Of a DNA stretch of 64,000 bases, positions 45,767-55,087 are shown one piece after another. Numbering within the stretch: position 1 is the first letter of the stretch; each line of letters begins with the position of its first letter. The DNA lies in assembly GCA_018380885.1 (NCBI GenBank), contig JAGZSY010000013.1, forward strand, positions 80,697-144,696, in the 5' to 3' direction. A program made the position numbers and the translations under genes. The DNA is from Enterocloster asparagiformis. Lineage in GTDB: Bacteria; Bacillota; Clostridia; Lachnospirales; Lachnospiraceae. The notes under the pieces were generated by a model. It was not told the origin of the DNA. It made no database searches and worked only from the letters and a program-made list of their open reading frames with translations.

Positions 45767-46453
45767 TTATTCGTCCGCGAACCGATACCCCACGCCCACC
45801 TCTGTCAGAATAAAACGTGGGTTGGCCGTGTCGTCCTCGATTTTGCGGCGGATATTGGCCATAAACACCCGCAGGGACTGATAGTCGTCCGTGGTGTCGT
45901 AGCCCCAGACCTCGTTCTGGATGTAGTGATGGGTCAGCACCTTGCCGCTGTTGTTCACCAGCAGCGTCATCATCTTGTACTCAATGGGCGTCAGATGAAT
46001 CTCCTGGCCGTGGACAAAGATCTTGCGCTTCTCAAAATCAATCTTCAGGTAATCCAGCTCAAACTCGGTCATCTGCTTTTTTACCGTCCCCTTGTGGCGC
46101 AGCGCCACCCTGATTCTGGCCAAAAGCTCCTCAGCGTTGAAGGGCTTCATCACGAAGTCGTCCGCGCCCTCGTCCAGGGCCGACACCTTCTCCCGCTCCT
46201 GCCCTCTGGCGGACACGATGATGATGGGCACCTCCGACTTCTGGCGAATCTGCCGCAATACCTCCATGCCGTCCACATCCGGCAGGCCCAGGTCCAGCAG
46301 GATCAGATCAGGATTGTCCGCATAGAAATAAGATATCCCCGAAAGGCCGTTATCCGCCAGAATATACTTATATCCCTTGGTCTGAAGGGAAATCTTCAGA
46401 AAGTTCTGAATGGTTTTGTCGTCCTCAATCACCAATATAGTCAGTTCATTCAC
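45767..46453 (-). CDS. kdpE: KdpE-type response regulator
   Basis: 228 residues. Receiver domain with phospho-acceptor Asp54 (LLDLGLPDVDG) and OmpR/PhoB winged-helix domain (~130-225, ending in GVGYRF). It is expected to activate kdpFABC, which starts ~170 bases downstream on the same strand. Its gene overlaps the end of the kinase gene by eight bases. Confidence 0.93.
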   Translation of the reverse strand: MNELTILVIEDDKTIQNFLKISLQTKGYKYILADNGLSGISYFYADNPDLILLDLGLPDVDGMEVLRQIRQKSEVPIIIVSARGQEREKVSALDEGADDFVMKPFNAEELLARIRVALRHKGTVKKQMTEFELDYLKIDFEKRKIFVHGQEIHLTPIEYKMMTLLVNNSGKVLTHHYIQNEVWGYDTTDDYQSLRVFMANIRRKIEDDTANPRFILTEVGVGYRFADE

Positions 46454-47930
46454 CTTTCATATCCTCCATCGGCATCTCTACACAAAAAGTCGCACCGCCG
46501 GCGCTGTTGTTAAACGCCGAGATTTTTCCGCCCTGGGCCTCCACAATGGCCTTGCAGATGGTAAGCCCCAGACCCACGCCGCGCTGGCGGTCCCCATCCT
46601 GGTACGCGGTGGTAAAGAAATTGTCGAAAATCTGCGCCATCTTATCTTCCGGTATCCCCACCCCGTTGTCGGAAACCTGGAACCGGATACTGTCCCCCAC
46701 TCGCTCCGCGGAAATCGTCACCGTGGCGCCTTCCCCTGAGTGGCGGAACGCGTTGTCCAAAAGGTTGACCAGCACCTGGATGAACAGGCGCCCGTCCACG
46801 GAGAAGAGCAGAATCTCCTCCGGAGTTTTCGTTTTCAGTTGGTGGTTTCCGATGCGCTTTGAGACCAGCTTCACGGCGGAGCCGATCATGTCGTCCACCA
46901 CTTCCTTGGTCTTATTGATATCCAGCCTGCCCTCCTGGATTCTGGTCAGATTCAGCAGGTTTTCCACCATGGTGCTGAGCCACTCCGTATCCTTGCAGAT
47001 ATCCCTCAGCATACTGCAAACCGTATCCTGGTCGATAATTCCGATGTTGTCGCACAGGAAACCGGCGTTGCTGCCGATGCCTGTGAGGGGGGTGCGCAGA
47101 TCGTGGGAAATGCTGCGCAGCAGCGTGCTCTTTAAGCGCTCCCGCTCCATCTGAATCCGGTTGTTCTCCTTCTCGCGGCTCAACTGCTCCCGCTCAATCA
47201 CCAGGGTGATCTGGGAGATCACCGTATCCACGTAGACCTTCTCCTCCTCCCGGAGGGACCAGTCCGTGCAGTCGAACACGATCACGCCGTAGGTTTTTTC
47301 CCGGTTCTTGATGGGAATGTAAAGGCCGCTGTCGCCGGGGAACTGGCATTCCCCGTGGCCGCAGGGAAGGGACTGGTTGTAGCACCACTCGGCCAGCGCG
47401 TTGGGAAATTCCTCCCTGCTGCTCTCCTTGAGCATGACCGTCACGCGCTTGCCCGTCAGGCCCGCCAGGCTCTCCTCGCTGTAGCGCTTAATCTCGTCGA
47501 ATCCCGACACATTGAGGAAGCCGTTGCCGATGGCGTTGATCCTGCTGGTAATCTCCCGCTTCTTGTTGGCGATCTGCATCTGCCGCTGCAATTTGACCAT
47601 CAGCGTGGACACAATGACCGCCACCACCACGAAAATCAACACGGAGATCGCATAGTTGGCGTCGTACATGTGAAACGTCAGCTTTGGCTCCGTAAACAGG
47701 TAGTTGAACGTCAAAGCAAACACAAACGCCGAGAGAATCCCCCAGGTCAGACTGCCGGTGAGCACGATGCTGATCAGCACGCCCACCAGGTAAACCAACA
47801 ACAGATTCTCCGCCCGCAGGCCGGCTTTGCTCATCAGAATCGCCAGCATCGTGGATAAAACCCAGATGATGGCAATTTTCATCCACGCTCCCACCAGCTG
47901 GGCTGCTTCTTTTCCGTAATCATGAGACAT
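46446..47930 (-). CDS. KdpD-type sensor histidine kinase with DUF4118 membrane domain
   Basis: 494 residues. DUF4118 four-helix membrane region (~15-110), a GAF-like linker, HisKA with His276 (SISHDLRTP), and HATPase with N, G1 and G2 boxes (NLLDNAFRHS, DNGVGI, GVGLGLTICKA). It lacks the N-terminal KdpD and USP domains, which are found on the protein at 38940. It should phosphorylate KdpE. The split makes the kinase a half-KdpD. Confidence 0.9.
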   Translation of the reverse strand: MSHDYGKEAAQLVGAWMKIAIIWVLSTMLAILMSKAGLRAENLLLVYLVGVLISIVLTGSLTWGILSAFVFALTFNYLFTEPKLTFHMYDANYAISVLIFVVVAVIVSTLMVKLQRQMQIANKKREITSRINAIGNGFLNVSGFDEIKRYSEESLAGLTGKRVTVMLKESSREEFPNALAEWCYNQSLPCGHGECQFPGDSGLYIPIKNREKTYGVIVFDCTDWSLREEEKVYVDTVISQITLVIEREQLSREKENNRIQMERERLKSTLLRSISHDLRTPLTGIGSNAGFLCDNIGIIDQDTVCSMLRDICKDTEWLSTMVENLLNLTRIQEGRLDINKTKEVVDDMIGSAVKLVSKRIGNHQLKTKTPEEILLFSVDGRLFIQVLVNLLDNAFRHSGEGATVTISAERVGDSIRFQVSDNGVGIPEDKMAQIFDNFFTTAYQDGDRQRGVGLGLTICKAIVEAQGGKISAFNNSAGGATFCVEMPMEDMKGE

Positions 47931-47959
47931 ATCAAATATTTCCCTTCAACGCGCGTTTC

Positions 47960-48352
47960 TCAGTCCGATCCGGCATATCCGGCCAGAATCTGCGCGGGGC
48001 TGACGGCGTGGTCCACTCCCAGCCGTTGGAATATTTCCACATTGGCCGGGTTCTGGACCAGGCACGCGGTTTTTTTCACTCCCATCAGGCGCTTTGCCAC
48101 CTGGCACACCTCCAGATTGTCCGCGTCCCTTGGCTCCAGGGCCACCAGCATACCGCAGCTGCGGATGCCCGCCTCCGCTAAGACTTCCTCCTGGCATGGA
48201 TTCCCGCAGGTCACAGCCAGATCGTGCTTTGCGGACAAATACTCGCAGTAGGCGCGGTCCTCCTGGACCACGATCACCCTATGCCCCGCGCTCTTTAAAA
48301 GTTCGATCAGATAATCCGCCGTTTCCCGGCCTCCGGCAACCAGTATCTTCAT
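47960..48352 (-). CDS. TrkA-N (RCK) single-domain potassium-channel regulator 2
   Basis: 130 residues, one Rossmann NAD(H)-binding RCK domain that begins MKILVAGGRETADYL. It lacks the C-terminal TrkA-C domain. It overlaps trkA1 (48349-48352) and precedes the kinase gene by ~29 bases. It is probably a cytoplasmic regulator of a TrkH/KtrB-like transporter encoded elsewhere; none is seen in the window. Confidence 0.8.
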   Translation of the reverse strand: MKILVAGGRETADYLIELLKSAGHRVIVVQEDRAYCEYLSAKHDLAVTCGNPCQEEVLAEAGIRSCGMLVALEPRDADNLEVCQVAKRLMGVKKTACLVQNPANVEIFQRLGVDHAVSPAQILAGYAGSD

Positions 48353-48786
48353 ACTGCCTCCTTTCGGCAGGCCTCCCCCACGATGCGCGCGTACTCCTCG
48401 GCCGAGGATTCCAGCGGGCAGACGGCCGTGATGCCCGAATCGCCGATGATCTTCTGGCGCTGCCTGTCCTCCAGCATCACGTACACGTGCTCCACCTCCA
48501 TCAGACAGCGGGCGATCTGGCCCACCATCAGGTTAACGTTGTCATTCTGCGTAGCGGCCACCAGGGCCACGGCCTTTCCGGCCCCGCACCGTTCCAGCAC
48601 CCTGGGGTCAGTCACATCCCCCTCCACCTGGTTTCCTTTAAAATCCTCCGGCAGCTTTCGAAACGCATCCCTCCGGCTGTCCACCACCACTACGTCGTAG
48701 CCTTTGGCGGAGAGCTGGCCGGCTAACCTTGCTCCCCACTGACTGGAACCGACAATGACGATCTTTTTACCCTTGCGAAATAACAT
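48349..48786 (-). CDS. TrkA-N (RCK) single-domain potassium-channel regulator 1
   Basis: 145 residues, RCK Rossmann fold with IVIVGSSQWGARLAGQL dinucleotide loop (~8-24). It heads the trkA1-trkA2-kinase-kdpE operon. Two unlike single-domain RCK proteins in tandem, rather than one two-domain TrkA, suggest a heteromer. Promoter-proximal inverted repeat at 48927. Confidence 0.82.
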   Translation of the reverse strand: MLFRKGKKIVIVGSSQWGARLAGQLSAKGYDVVVVDSRRDAFRKLPEDFKGNQVEGDVTDPRVLERCGAGKAVALVAATQNDNVNLMVGQIARCLMEVEHVYVMLEDRQRQKIIGDSGITAVCPLESSAEEYARIVGEACRKEAV

Positions 48787-48926
48787 AGTGCGCCCTCCTT
48801 CCCAGAGCGCGTTGGAAAATCGCGTTCCGCCAGCCGCGCGCCGCGTTTTTTGGAGCTTTGCTCCCCGTCAGGGAGGCGCAAACGGGCAGTGCGGATGGAG
48901 GGAAAGAATTTTCTAACACGCTGTCA

Positions 48927-48959
48927 TATATCCTAATTTTATTTTAACCGGAGGATATA
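48927..48959. promoter_or_regulatory. Inverted repeat upstream of the trkA-kdpE operon
   Basis: TATATCCT-N17-AGGATATA perfect 8-bp arms in an AT-rich setting ~140 bp upstream of trkA1. It is a candidate operator; no regulator is known. Confidence 0.45.
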
Positions 48960-49065
48960 TAAAGAAGATAGACAAAATTTCCACAAGCCATATAAAGATT
49001 CTATAAAGAAGCTATAAAGAAGCTTCCCGCGGCCGCCGCACGGCGGGGCCGGTAAAACCGGCGGC

Positions 49066-50067
49066 TCAGCCCCGGCCTTCCGCCCGCAGTATCGCCTGGT
49101 CCGCGTCCCTCTCCATGCGCTGGAAATCGGCTTGGGACAGCTCCACGCCGGCGGATTTGACATTCTCCGCGATCTGAGGCAGCTTTCTGGCCCCGCACAG
49201 GATGTTAAACTGAGGGCTGCGCATCATGGACCAGCGGATCACCAGGTTGGCGGTGGAGCAGTGGTAACGATCCGCCAAATCCCGCCAGCCGGCCATCATT
49301 TCGTTGGCGATGGCGATGTTCTCCGGCCTCCACCAGAATTTGTTCTCCCTGGTCTCCCCGGGCTTGGGAACGTAGTTGTCGGGCACTGTGCCGGTCAGCA
49401 GCCCCTGCTCGATGGGCGAGTAGGTCTGCAGCGTAACGGCGTTGGCCTCGCAGTAGGGCAGCAGCTCCCGCTCCACCCGGCGGTCCAGCATACTGTACTT
49501 TTCCTGAATCGCATCCAACTGACCGCACCGGCGGTAATCCTCCAGGTGGCGCAGCTCCACGTTGGAAGCGCCGATGGCCCGGATCTTGCCCTCCTCCTTC
49601 ATGCGCGTGAGCTCGCCCATGGTCTCCGCGATGGGCACCAGGCCGTAGGTTTTACACTGCCAGTGGGTGTAGTACACGTCGATATAGTCCGTGCCCAGCG
49701 CTTTCAGGCTGAGCTCCAGGTCCCGGCGGATGGCCTGGGGCCGCAGGTCCCGATGCACGGTGTGCCCTTCTCTTGAAAAATGAAATTCGCCCCCGTCGTC
49801 GTACCACTGCAAACCGCATTTCGTGGACAAAATCACGTCGTGGCGGCGGTCCCTTATGGCTTTTCCCACCACCTCCTCGCTGTGTCCGAATCCGTAAACC
49901 CGTGCCGTGTCGATCCAGTTGATCCCCTGGTCCAGGGCCGCGTGGATGGTGCGGACGGACTCCGCGTCGTCGTTGTCCCCCCACCATGTCCCTCCGCCGA
50001 TGGCCCACGCGCCCATGGACAGCCCGCTGGCCAATATTCCTGACGTTCCGATCTCTCTCTGCTCCAT
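49066..50067 (-). CDS. Aldo/keto reductase
   Basis: 333 residues, TIM-barrel AKR. Catalytic segment NWIDTARVYGFGHSEE (Asp and Tyr), STKCGL (Lys) and THWQ (His in place), and the NADPH-binding C-terminal RKLPQIAENV. It reduces an aldehyde or ketone with NADPH; substrate unknown. Monocistronic. Confidence 0.9.
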   Translation of the reverse strand: MEQREIGTSGILASGLSMGAWAIGGGTWWGDNDDAESVRTIHAALDQGINWIDTARVYGFGHSEEVVGKAIRDRRHDVILSTKCGLQWYDDGGEFHFSREGHTVHRDLRPQAIRRDLELSLKALGTDYIDVYYTHWQCKTYGLVPIAETMGELTRMKEEGKIRAIGASNVELRHLEDYRRCGQLDAIQEKYSMLDRRVERELLPYCEANAVTLQTYSPIEQGLLTGTVPDNYVPKPGETRENKFWWRPENIAIANEMMAGWRDLADRYHCSTANLVIRWSMMRSPQFNILCGARKLPQIAENVKSAGVELSQADFQRMERDADQAILRAEGRG

Positions 50068-50198
50068 ATGATGACTCCCTTCACGATGAAACCTCGCCCG
50101 CTCCCGGCCTCTTTCCGGGCGGCGGCGCTGCGTGTTTATATCCCTATTATGCCACCATCCGAAGGATTGATGGCAAGGGTTACGTTTTTCCGATTATA

Positions 50199-50591
50199 TC
50201 ACAAATACCGTCGGGCCGTCCACCGCTCCCAGGCGGCCAGCGCCAGGCAGCCTGTTCCATAGCACAGGATATCCGCCCAGTCGAACACGGACCCCAGCAC
50301 CACCCGGGCCACAGGATTTCCGGCGAAAAACGGCAGCTTCGCCAACTGCAGGTATTGCAGCCACTCGATGAACACCGCAAACCAGAACACATAGAGGGGC
50401 AGGCGCTTCCATCCCAGCGGGCGGACGGCCCGCACAAAGCAGTACACCACCCAGACCACCATCACATCCCCCAGGTAGGGGCGCACAAACCGGTCCCGCA
50501 CCCGCAGCGCGATGAACGCCTCCAGGGCAAACAGCGCAAGAAACGCCAGGGTATAGCGCAGGCGCTGTTGATTTTTGTTCGGTCTCTCCAT
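50199..50591 (-). CDS. DUF2809 membrane protein
   Basis: 130 residues with four membrane segments, a VRPYLGD-VMVVWVVYCFVRA motif and a final DWADILCYGTG segment, as in DUF2809 proteins (YjgN-like small membrane proteins). I chose ATG 50591 after GAGGAGGAGAAC; the longer frame lacks a site. Function unknown. Confidence 0.8.
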   Translation of the reverse strand: MERPNKNQQRLRYTLAFLALFALEAFIALRVRDRFVRPYLGDVMVVWVVYCFVRAVRPLGWKRLPLYVFWFAVFIEWLQYLQLAKLPFFAGNPVARVVLGSVFDWADILCYGTGCLALAAWERWTARRYL

Positions 50592-50621
50592 GTTCTCCTC
50601 CTCGCCGGCGGCGCAGACTAA

Positions 50622-50661
50622 AAAACGGGAGCCGCCGCGCCCAGGGCCGCCTCTCCCGTTT
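50622..50661 (-). terminator. Terminator of the TSUP gene operon
   Basis: AAAACGGGAG / CTCCCGTTTT stem, GC-rich loop, with T-runs on both sides; on the minus strand it ends the DUF3100-amidohydrolase-TSUP transcript. Confidence 0.8.
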
Positions 50662-50712
50662 TCCATACCTTCAACGATTTTCGTCTAGTGATCACATTAT
50701 ATCATATATCCT

Positions 50713-51471
50713 TTAAAATGCCAGCTTCCAGACCGCAATCAAAATCGAAAACACCGCAATCCCCTTTTTCAGGATCAGCTGGTTGATCCGCACCGCGTTT
50801 TTGCTGCCAAACACCACCCCGATCCCATGGGCCGCCAGCGCGGCCCCCAGCACGGGCAGCAGATCTAAAGCGGAGCACTGGGTCATGTAGCCGATGCAGG
50901 CCGGGATTCCGATAAACACGGAGTTAAACAGCGCCACGCCCACCGCGGTGCGCACGCCCACGCCCAGCACTACCAGCAGGGGCATCACCAGCACCGGCCC
51001 TCCGGCACCGGACAGGGAGCAGATCACGCCGGTCACAAAGCCCAGAGCCAAGGTCGCCATCAGGTGTTCCGTAATCTGGTAGCCCGCCTTCTCCCCGTTT
51101 TGGTCCTGGGCCCTGTCCTTGCGCAGGAGAATGGAGACGCCGGACAGGAGCACCACCACGTACAGGAGTATTTTCACCTGTCCCTCAGGGATTACCAGGT
51201 TCAGCCGCACCCCCAGAGCCGCCCCGGCCAGGCTGCCGATGCTCAGGCGGATGCCGAAGGGAATATCCAAATTTCCCGCTTTCCTATAGTTCGCCGACCC
51301 CAGGGCGCCGGACACGATAAAGGCCGCAAAGCTCAGCGCCAGCCCCTCCGGTACGCCCATCCCTAAAGGACCGGTATACACGATGGGCAGCAGAAAGCCC
51401 GCCACGCCCGTCAGCCCCACCAGGACGCCGACCACCAGATTTGCCGCAACTACGATCATCCAGAATCCCAT
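50713..51471 (-). CDS. TSUP-family (TauE/SafE) membrane exporter
   Basis: 252 residues, eight predicted membrane segments, with typical opening VGVLVGLTGVAGFLLP-type motif and second repeat GFVTGVICSLSGAGGPVLVMPLL. The family moves sulfite, sulfonates or other organic anions. It is the fourth gene of an operon beginning at 54161, so its cargo may be linked to the amidohydrolase. Confidence 0.87.
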   Translation of the reverse strand: MGFWMIVVAANLVVGVLVGLTGVAGFLLPIVYTGPLGMGVPEGLALSFAAFIVSGALGSANYRKAGNLDIPFGIRLSIGSLAGAALGVRLNLVIPEGQVKILLYVVVLLSGVSILLRKDRAQDQNGEKAGYQITEHLMATLALGFVTGVICSLSGAGGPVLVMPLLVVLGVGVRTAVGVALFNSVFIGIPACIGYMTQCSALDLLPVLGAALAAHGIGVVFGSKNAVRINQLILKKGIAVFSILIAVWKLAF

Positions 51472-51530
51472 TTTCCAGATTCCTCCAACTCATTGATTTA
51501 TTTTCCGGGCAGCGATGGCTGTAAATCCGC

Positions 51531-52844
51531 TCAGCTCCGCCCGTTTTCTTCCATATATTTGCGGGACTCGTAAAGAATCCGTTCTTCGTCCATGGTGAGC
51601 ACGCTGCGGTTCTTCATCAGAACCTTGCCGGACACCACCATGTCGGACACATCCCCGGCGTTCACGCACTCCAGCAGCGTGTGAATCTTGTCGCCGGTGG
51701 GGCACAGATGGGGCTGGTTCATGTCGATACCGATCAAATCCGCCTTGTACCCCGCTTCCACGCGGCCCAGCAGCCCTTCCTCGCCCAGGGCGGCCGCCCC
51801 GCCCTCCAGCACCATGCGCAGGATCGTCTCCGCCGGCATCACCTTGGGGTTGCCGTTGGGCACTCCGTGGAAAATGTTCATCACCGAGCGGAAAATCTTC
51901 ATTTCATTCCACAGGCTCAAGCCGCCGTGGGCCGCTCCGTCCGTGCCCATGCCCACCGGGATTCCCATTTCCAGCAGCTGCGGCGTGTCCGGGACGGCCT
52001 TGCCGCAGTTGCTGAAGGGGCAGTGGCAGACCTTCACGCCGCGTTCCCGCACCAGCTCCTTTTCCTGATCGGAGAGAATCAGGCTGTGGGCGCCCAGGAA
52101 ATTGTTGTCCAACACCTGCATTTTTTCCAGATACTCGTAGGGCCGCATGCCCTCCCGCCCGATGATGCCCTTGACCTCGCCCATATACTCGTTCATGTGG
52201 GCCTGGAGCATGGTGCCCCTGGCCCGGGCGTGATCCGCTTCCAGCTCCACCAGACGGCCGGAGCAGGAATTCAGCGCCCGCAGGGAATAGTAGACCTTGA
52301 GGTTTCCTCTGCCGTGGAAGGCCTCGAACAGGGAATCCGTGCGCCGCACCGCCTCCACGGCGTCCATGGCGATGGATTCCGGCAGCCCCTCCTCGTCCAT
52401 GGTGGAATAGCTGAGGGCTCCTCTGAGTCCGCTCTGCTCATAGACAGCGGCGGCCTCCTCCATAAAATAGCTGCCCGCATCGATGAAACCGGCCGTGCCG
52501 GACTTGATCATCTCCAGCGCCGCCGCCTGGGCGGAAAGCCGCATTTTCTCCGGCGTCAGCGTGCTCTCAAAGGGAAGCATGACCCTGGTCCAGATGATGG
52601 GCTTGGCGTCCAGCACCAGGCCCTTTAAGAGCTGCTGTCCTGTGTGCATGTGGCTGTCGATCAGCCCCGGCATAAACAGCTTATACCGCCCGTCCAGGGT
52701 CTCATCCGCCTCATACTGTTCCCCCAGATTTTCGCCCACAGCCAGAATCCTTCCGTCCGCCGCCGCGATATCCACATGTTCCCGCAGTTCGCCGCTGTTT
52801 ATCAACACATCCGCGCCCTTAATCAACAGATCGCATTTTTGCAT
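51531..52844 (-). CDS. Amidohydrolase of the SsnA/AtzA-TrzA deaminase group
   Basis: 437 residues. Metal ligands DSHMH (His65, His67), HMNEY, the His of the central AHSLI (the fourth), and Asp in GMGTDG. This fits cytoplasmic TIM-barrel deaminases such as guanine deaminase, S-adenosylhomocysteine/methylthioadenosine deaminase or SsnA. Encoded directly downstream of a DUF3100 transporter pair, suggesting uptake and deamination of one substrate, likely a purine or a pterin-like compound. Exact reaction unknown. Confidence 0.85.
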   Translation of the reverse strand: MQKCDLLIKGADVLINSGELREHVDIAAADGRILAVGENLGEQYEADETLDGRYKLFMPGLIDSHMHTGQQLLKGLVLDAKPIIWTRVMLPFESTLTPEKMRLSAQAAALEMIKSGTAGFIDAGSYFMEEAAAVYEQSGLRGALSYSTMDEEGLPESIAMDAVEAVRRTDSLFEAFHGRGNLKVYYSLRALNSCSGRLVELEADHARARGTMLQAHMNEYMGEVKGIIGREGMRPYEYLEKMQVLDNNFLGAHSLILSDQEKELVRERGVKVCHCPFSNCGKAVPDTPQLLEMGIPVGMGTDGAAHGGLSLWNEMKIFRSVMNIFHGVPNGNPKVMPAETILRMVLEGGAAALGEEGLLGRVEAGYKADLIGIDMNQPHLCPTGDKIHTLLECVNAGDVSDMVVSGKVLMKNRSVLTMDEERILYESRKYMEENGRS

Positions 52845-52860
52845 TTTCTTCCCTCCTCCG

Positions 52861-53307
52861 TCAGATCGCCCCGGTGAGCGTCAGAATCATCTGGTCCCAC
52901 AGGCAGGACCCCAAAAACGTTCCGGTCATCACAAAAATACCTACAATCAGAATCTTCCAGCCCTGGCTGAGAAATGTTTTCAGCTGGTCGCTGATCGCCA
53001 GACCCGCAAAGGCGCCCACCATAGTAAACGGGGCCGTAAAATTGATGTTTCCGGCCGCCTGGATCACGAACTCGCGCACAGGGGAGAGGGGGCAGGCGGA
53101 CAGCAGGCCGATGATGGAGCAGTACGCTACGATGGGCAGCTTTAAGGGGAGCACCTTGGTGAAAACCACCGCGATCATGGAGATCACCAGCAGCACCGCC
53201 AGGCCCGGAATGGAATCCGCAAAGCTGACGCCGTATCCCAGTAAATTCGCCAGGCCCGTCCCGCAGGCCCCCAGTACAAACAGTACAAACCATTCTATGT
53301 ATCTCAT
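52861..53307 (-). CDS. Small hydrophobic partner of DUF3100 protein
   Basis: 148 residues with four to five membrane segments. It overlaps the DUF3100 gene by 4 bases (ATGA), implying a two-component membrane protein. No family recognised with certainty. Probably one half of a transporter. Confidence 0.7.
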   Translation of the reverse strand: MRYIEWFVLFVLGACGTGLANLLGYGVSFADSIPGLAVLLVISMIAVVFTKVLPLKLPIVAYCSIIGLLSACPLSPVREFVIQAAGNINFTAPFTMVGAFAGLAISDQLKTFLSQGWKILIVGIFVMTGTFLGSCLWDQMILTLTGAI

Positions 53308-54161
53308 GCCGCCTTCTCCTCCTTCTTCTCCTTCAGTGCAAACCGCCCCAGCTTCGGTTCCAGAATCCGGTAAAGCTTATCCGCCAGGGGAATTGCGATA
53401 AACATGGTGATGTAGATGCCTGTGATTCCGGCCATGGTCTCGCCGGCGCTGGCCATGGTGGAAATGAGCTCGGCGCTGCCCGGATAGATGGCGCACAGGC
53501 TGGCGCTGGCGCTGGCCATCATGATGCCCGCTCCCACACCGGAAGCGAGGCCCAGCGCCTGGGGATGGAACCATCCGGTCATGCCCACCACCGAGGCCAT
53601 CAGCCCGAAATAGATGGTGCCAACCATGCCCCCCACAATGTAGATTGACAGGCTGCCCCTGGCCTCCGCAGAGTCCGGCCCGTAGATGTTGTTGATCAGC
53701 GCCATGTGATACTCCCTGTTGATGGAATGGCAGGCGCCCACGGCCTCGCGCTTCATTCCCAGCAAAATGGCGATGGGCATGGCCAAAAGCGGTCCCAGCA
53801 GGTTGCCGAAGCCGTGCAGCAGAAGCGCCGGCCCGGAGTTGAGAATGGTGTCGATGTTGGCGCCCGCCGTGATCCCCAGCTTGGCGATAAAGGGACAAAT
53901 CCCCACCACCACCAGCTTGGACGCCGCCTTCACATGGCGGCTGTCCACGATTTTGAGCACCTGCGGTCCGCTGAGCACCCCCAAAATAATGGCGTAAAAT
54001 ATGGGGAACAGAATGAACATCCCCTTGCCCACCGGGATCTTGATCTGCCCGATGTTGTCCGCGATCAGGATGAACACAAAAGCCAGCGCGAATATCTTCC
54101 ATTCCAGCGCAAACCGTTCCCTCAGCGAACCGTACACATAATTTTCCTTCTTTCCGCTCAT
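53304..54161 (-). CDS. DUF3100 membrane protein (putative transporter)
   Basis: 285 residues, nine to ten membrane segments. It carries a conserved GACHSINREYHM and MGASASLCAIYPG-type polar motifs, both features of DUF3100. With its small partner it probably forms an importer. First gene of the operon that continues with the amidohydrolase and TSUP genes; divergent from the Crp-type gene at 54380. Confidence 0.8.
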   Translation of the reverse strand: MSGKKENYVYGSLRERFALEWKIFALAFVFILIADNIGQIKIPVGKGMFILFPIFYAIILGVLSGPQVLKIVDSRHVKAASKLVVVGICPFIAKLGITAGANIDTILNSGPALLLHGFGNLLGPLLAMPIAILLGMKREAVGACHSINREYHMALINNIYGPDSAEARGSLSIYIVGGMVGTIYFGLMASVVGMTGWFHPQALGLASGVGAGIMMASASASLCAIYPGSAELISTMASAGETMAGITGIYITMFIAIPLADKLYRILEPKLGRFALKEKKEEKAA

Positions 54162-54293
54162 AAGAGCCCCTCCTTTCCAGCCGGCTGTTATTTTTCACCC
54201 CGTCCGGCTGTTACAATCACCTTGTAATCAGTATTTTAGCCAAATTACGCGCTGCAAAAAAGGACAAATGAGCACTTTTAACGGAAATTTTCA

Positions 54294-54323
54294 TTGATTC
54301 CCCCAAAGCAGGGGTGATATACT
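54294..54323 (+). promoter_or_regulatory. Promoter of the Crp-type regulator gene
   Basis: TTGATT (54294-54299), 18-bp spacer, TATACT (54318-54323). The spacer contains an imperfect cccccaaagcagggg inverted repeat. Confidence 0.65.
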
Positions 54324-54379
54324 TAGATCAATAAGCACAGGCGGCGCAGGCCGCCGGACAAATGAAACGAGGGATGGAA

Positions 54380-55087
54380 ATGACGCTGACCGAACTGGAA
54401 CAGAAGGTTCCCAAGCTTTTAGAATACACCCGGAACATGCCCGGGGACATCCGCAGCCGCTGCACGGTGCGCACTCACGCCGCCGGGTCCATCATTCACC
54501 AGAAAAATATGGAGCTGGGCTATTTCGGAATCGTGGCCCAGGGCGAGAACCGGGTCATCAATGAATTCGAGAACGGAAACGTGTATATGATCGAGAGCAA
54601 CAAGGCCATTGATTTCATCGGGGAGGTCACCATACTGGCCGGCATGCCCCGTACCTCGGTCACAATCGAGGCGGTGACGGAAAATGTGGTGGCCTACATC
54701 AGCCGCAGGGATGCGGAGCGCTGGCTGGCCGAGGATATGAACATCCTGCGCCTCACGAGCCGTCACACTGCGTTCAAGCTCTACCGCTCCTCCTACAACA
54801 ACGGCGCTAAGCTCTTCTACCCGCCCAGCTACCTGCTGCTGGACTACATTGTGAAATACGGCCGCCAGTGCGGCATCGACGGCCCCGCGCCGCCCAAGCA
54901 GGTCACGGTCAGCCGGACCCGCCAGCTCATGCAGGAGGAGATCGGCATCAACGTGAAAACCTTAAACAGGACCATCCGCCAGTTGAAGGAGGAGGGGTTC
55001 TTCACCCTGTGCAAGGGCAAGATCACCTTCACAAGAGAGCAGTACGAGATGGCGGACAGCTGGCTGGAGACGGCCCGGGACAAATAG
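54380..55087 (+). CDS. Crp/Fnr-family transcriptional regulator
   Basis: 235 residues. cNMP-binding-like beta roll (~20-130, with YMIESNKAIDFIGEVTIL), a long dimer helix, and a C-terminal HTH (~165-215). I chose ATG 54380 (MTLTEL) because GAGGG lies 6 bases upstream; two upstream in-frame ATGs overlap that site. Divergent from the DUF3100/amidohydrolase operon, it likely controls it, perhaps by sensing its substrate. No FNR-type Cys cluster is visible. Confidence 0.85.
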   Translation: MTLTELEQKVPKLLEYTRNMPGDIRSRCTVRTHAAGSIIHQKNMELGYFGIVAQGENRVINEFENGNVYMIESNKAIDFIGEVTILAGMPRTSVTIEAVTENVVAYISRRDAERWLAEDMNILRLTSRHTAFKLYRSSYNNGAKLFYPPSYLLLDYIVKYGRQCGIDGPAPPKQVTVSRTRQLMQEEIGINVKTLNRTIRQLKEEGFFTLCKGKITFTREQYEMADSWLETARDK

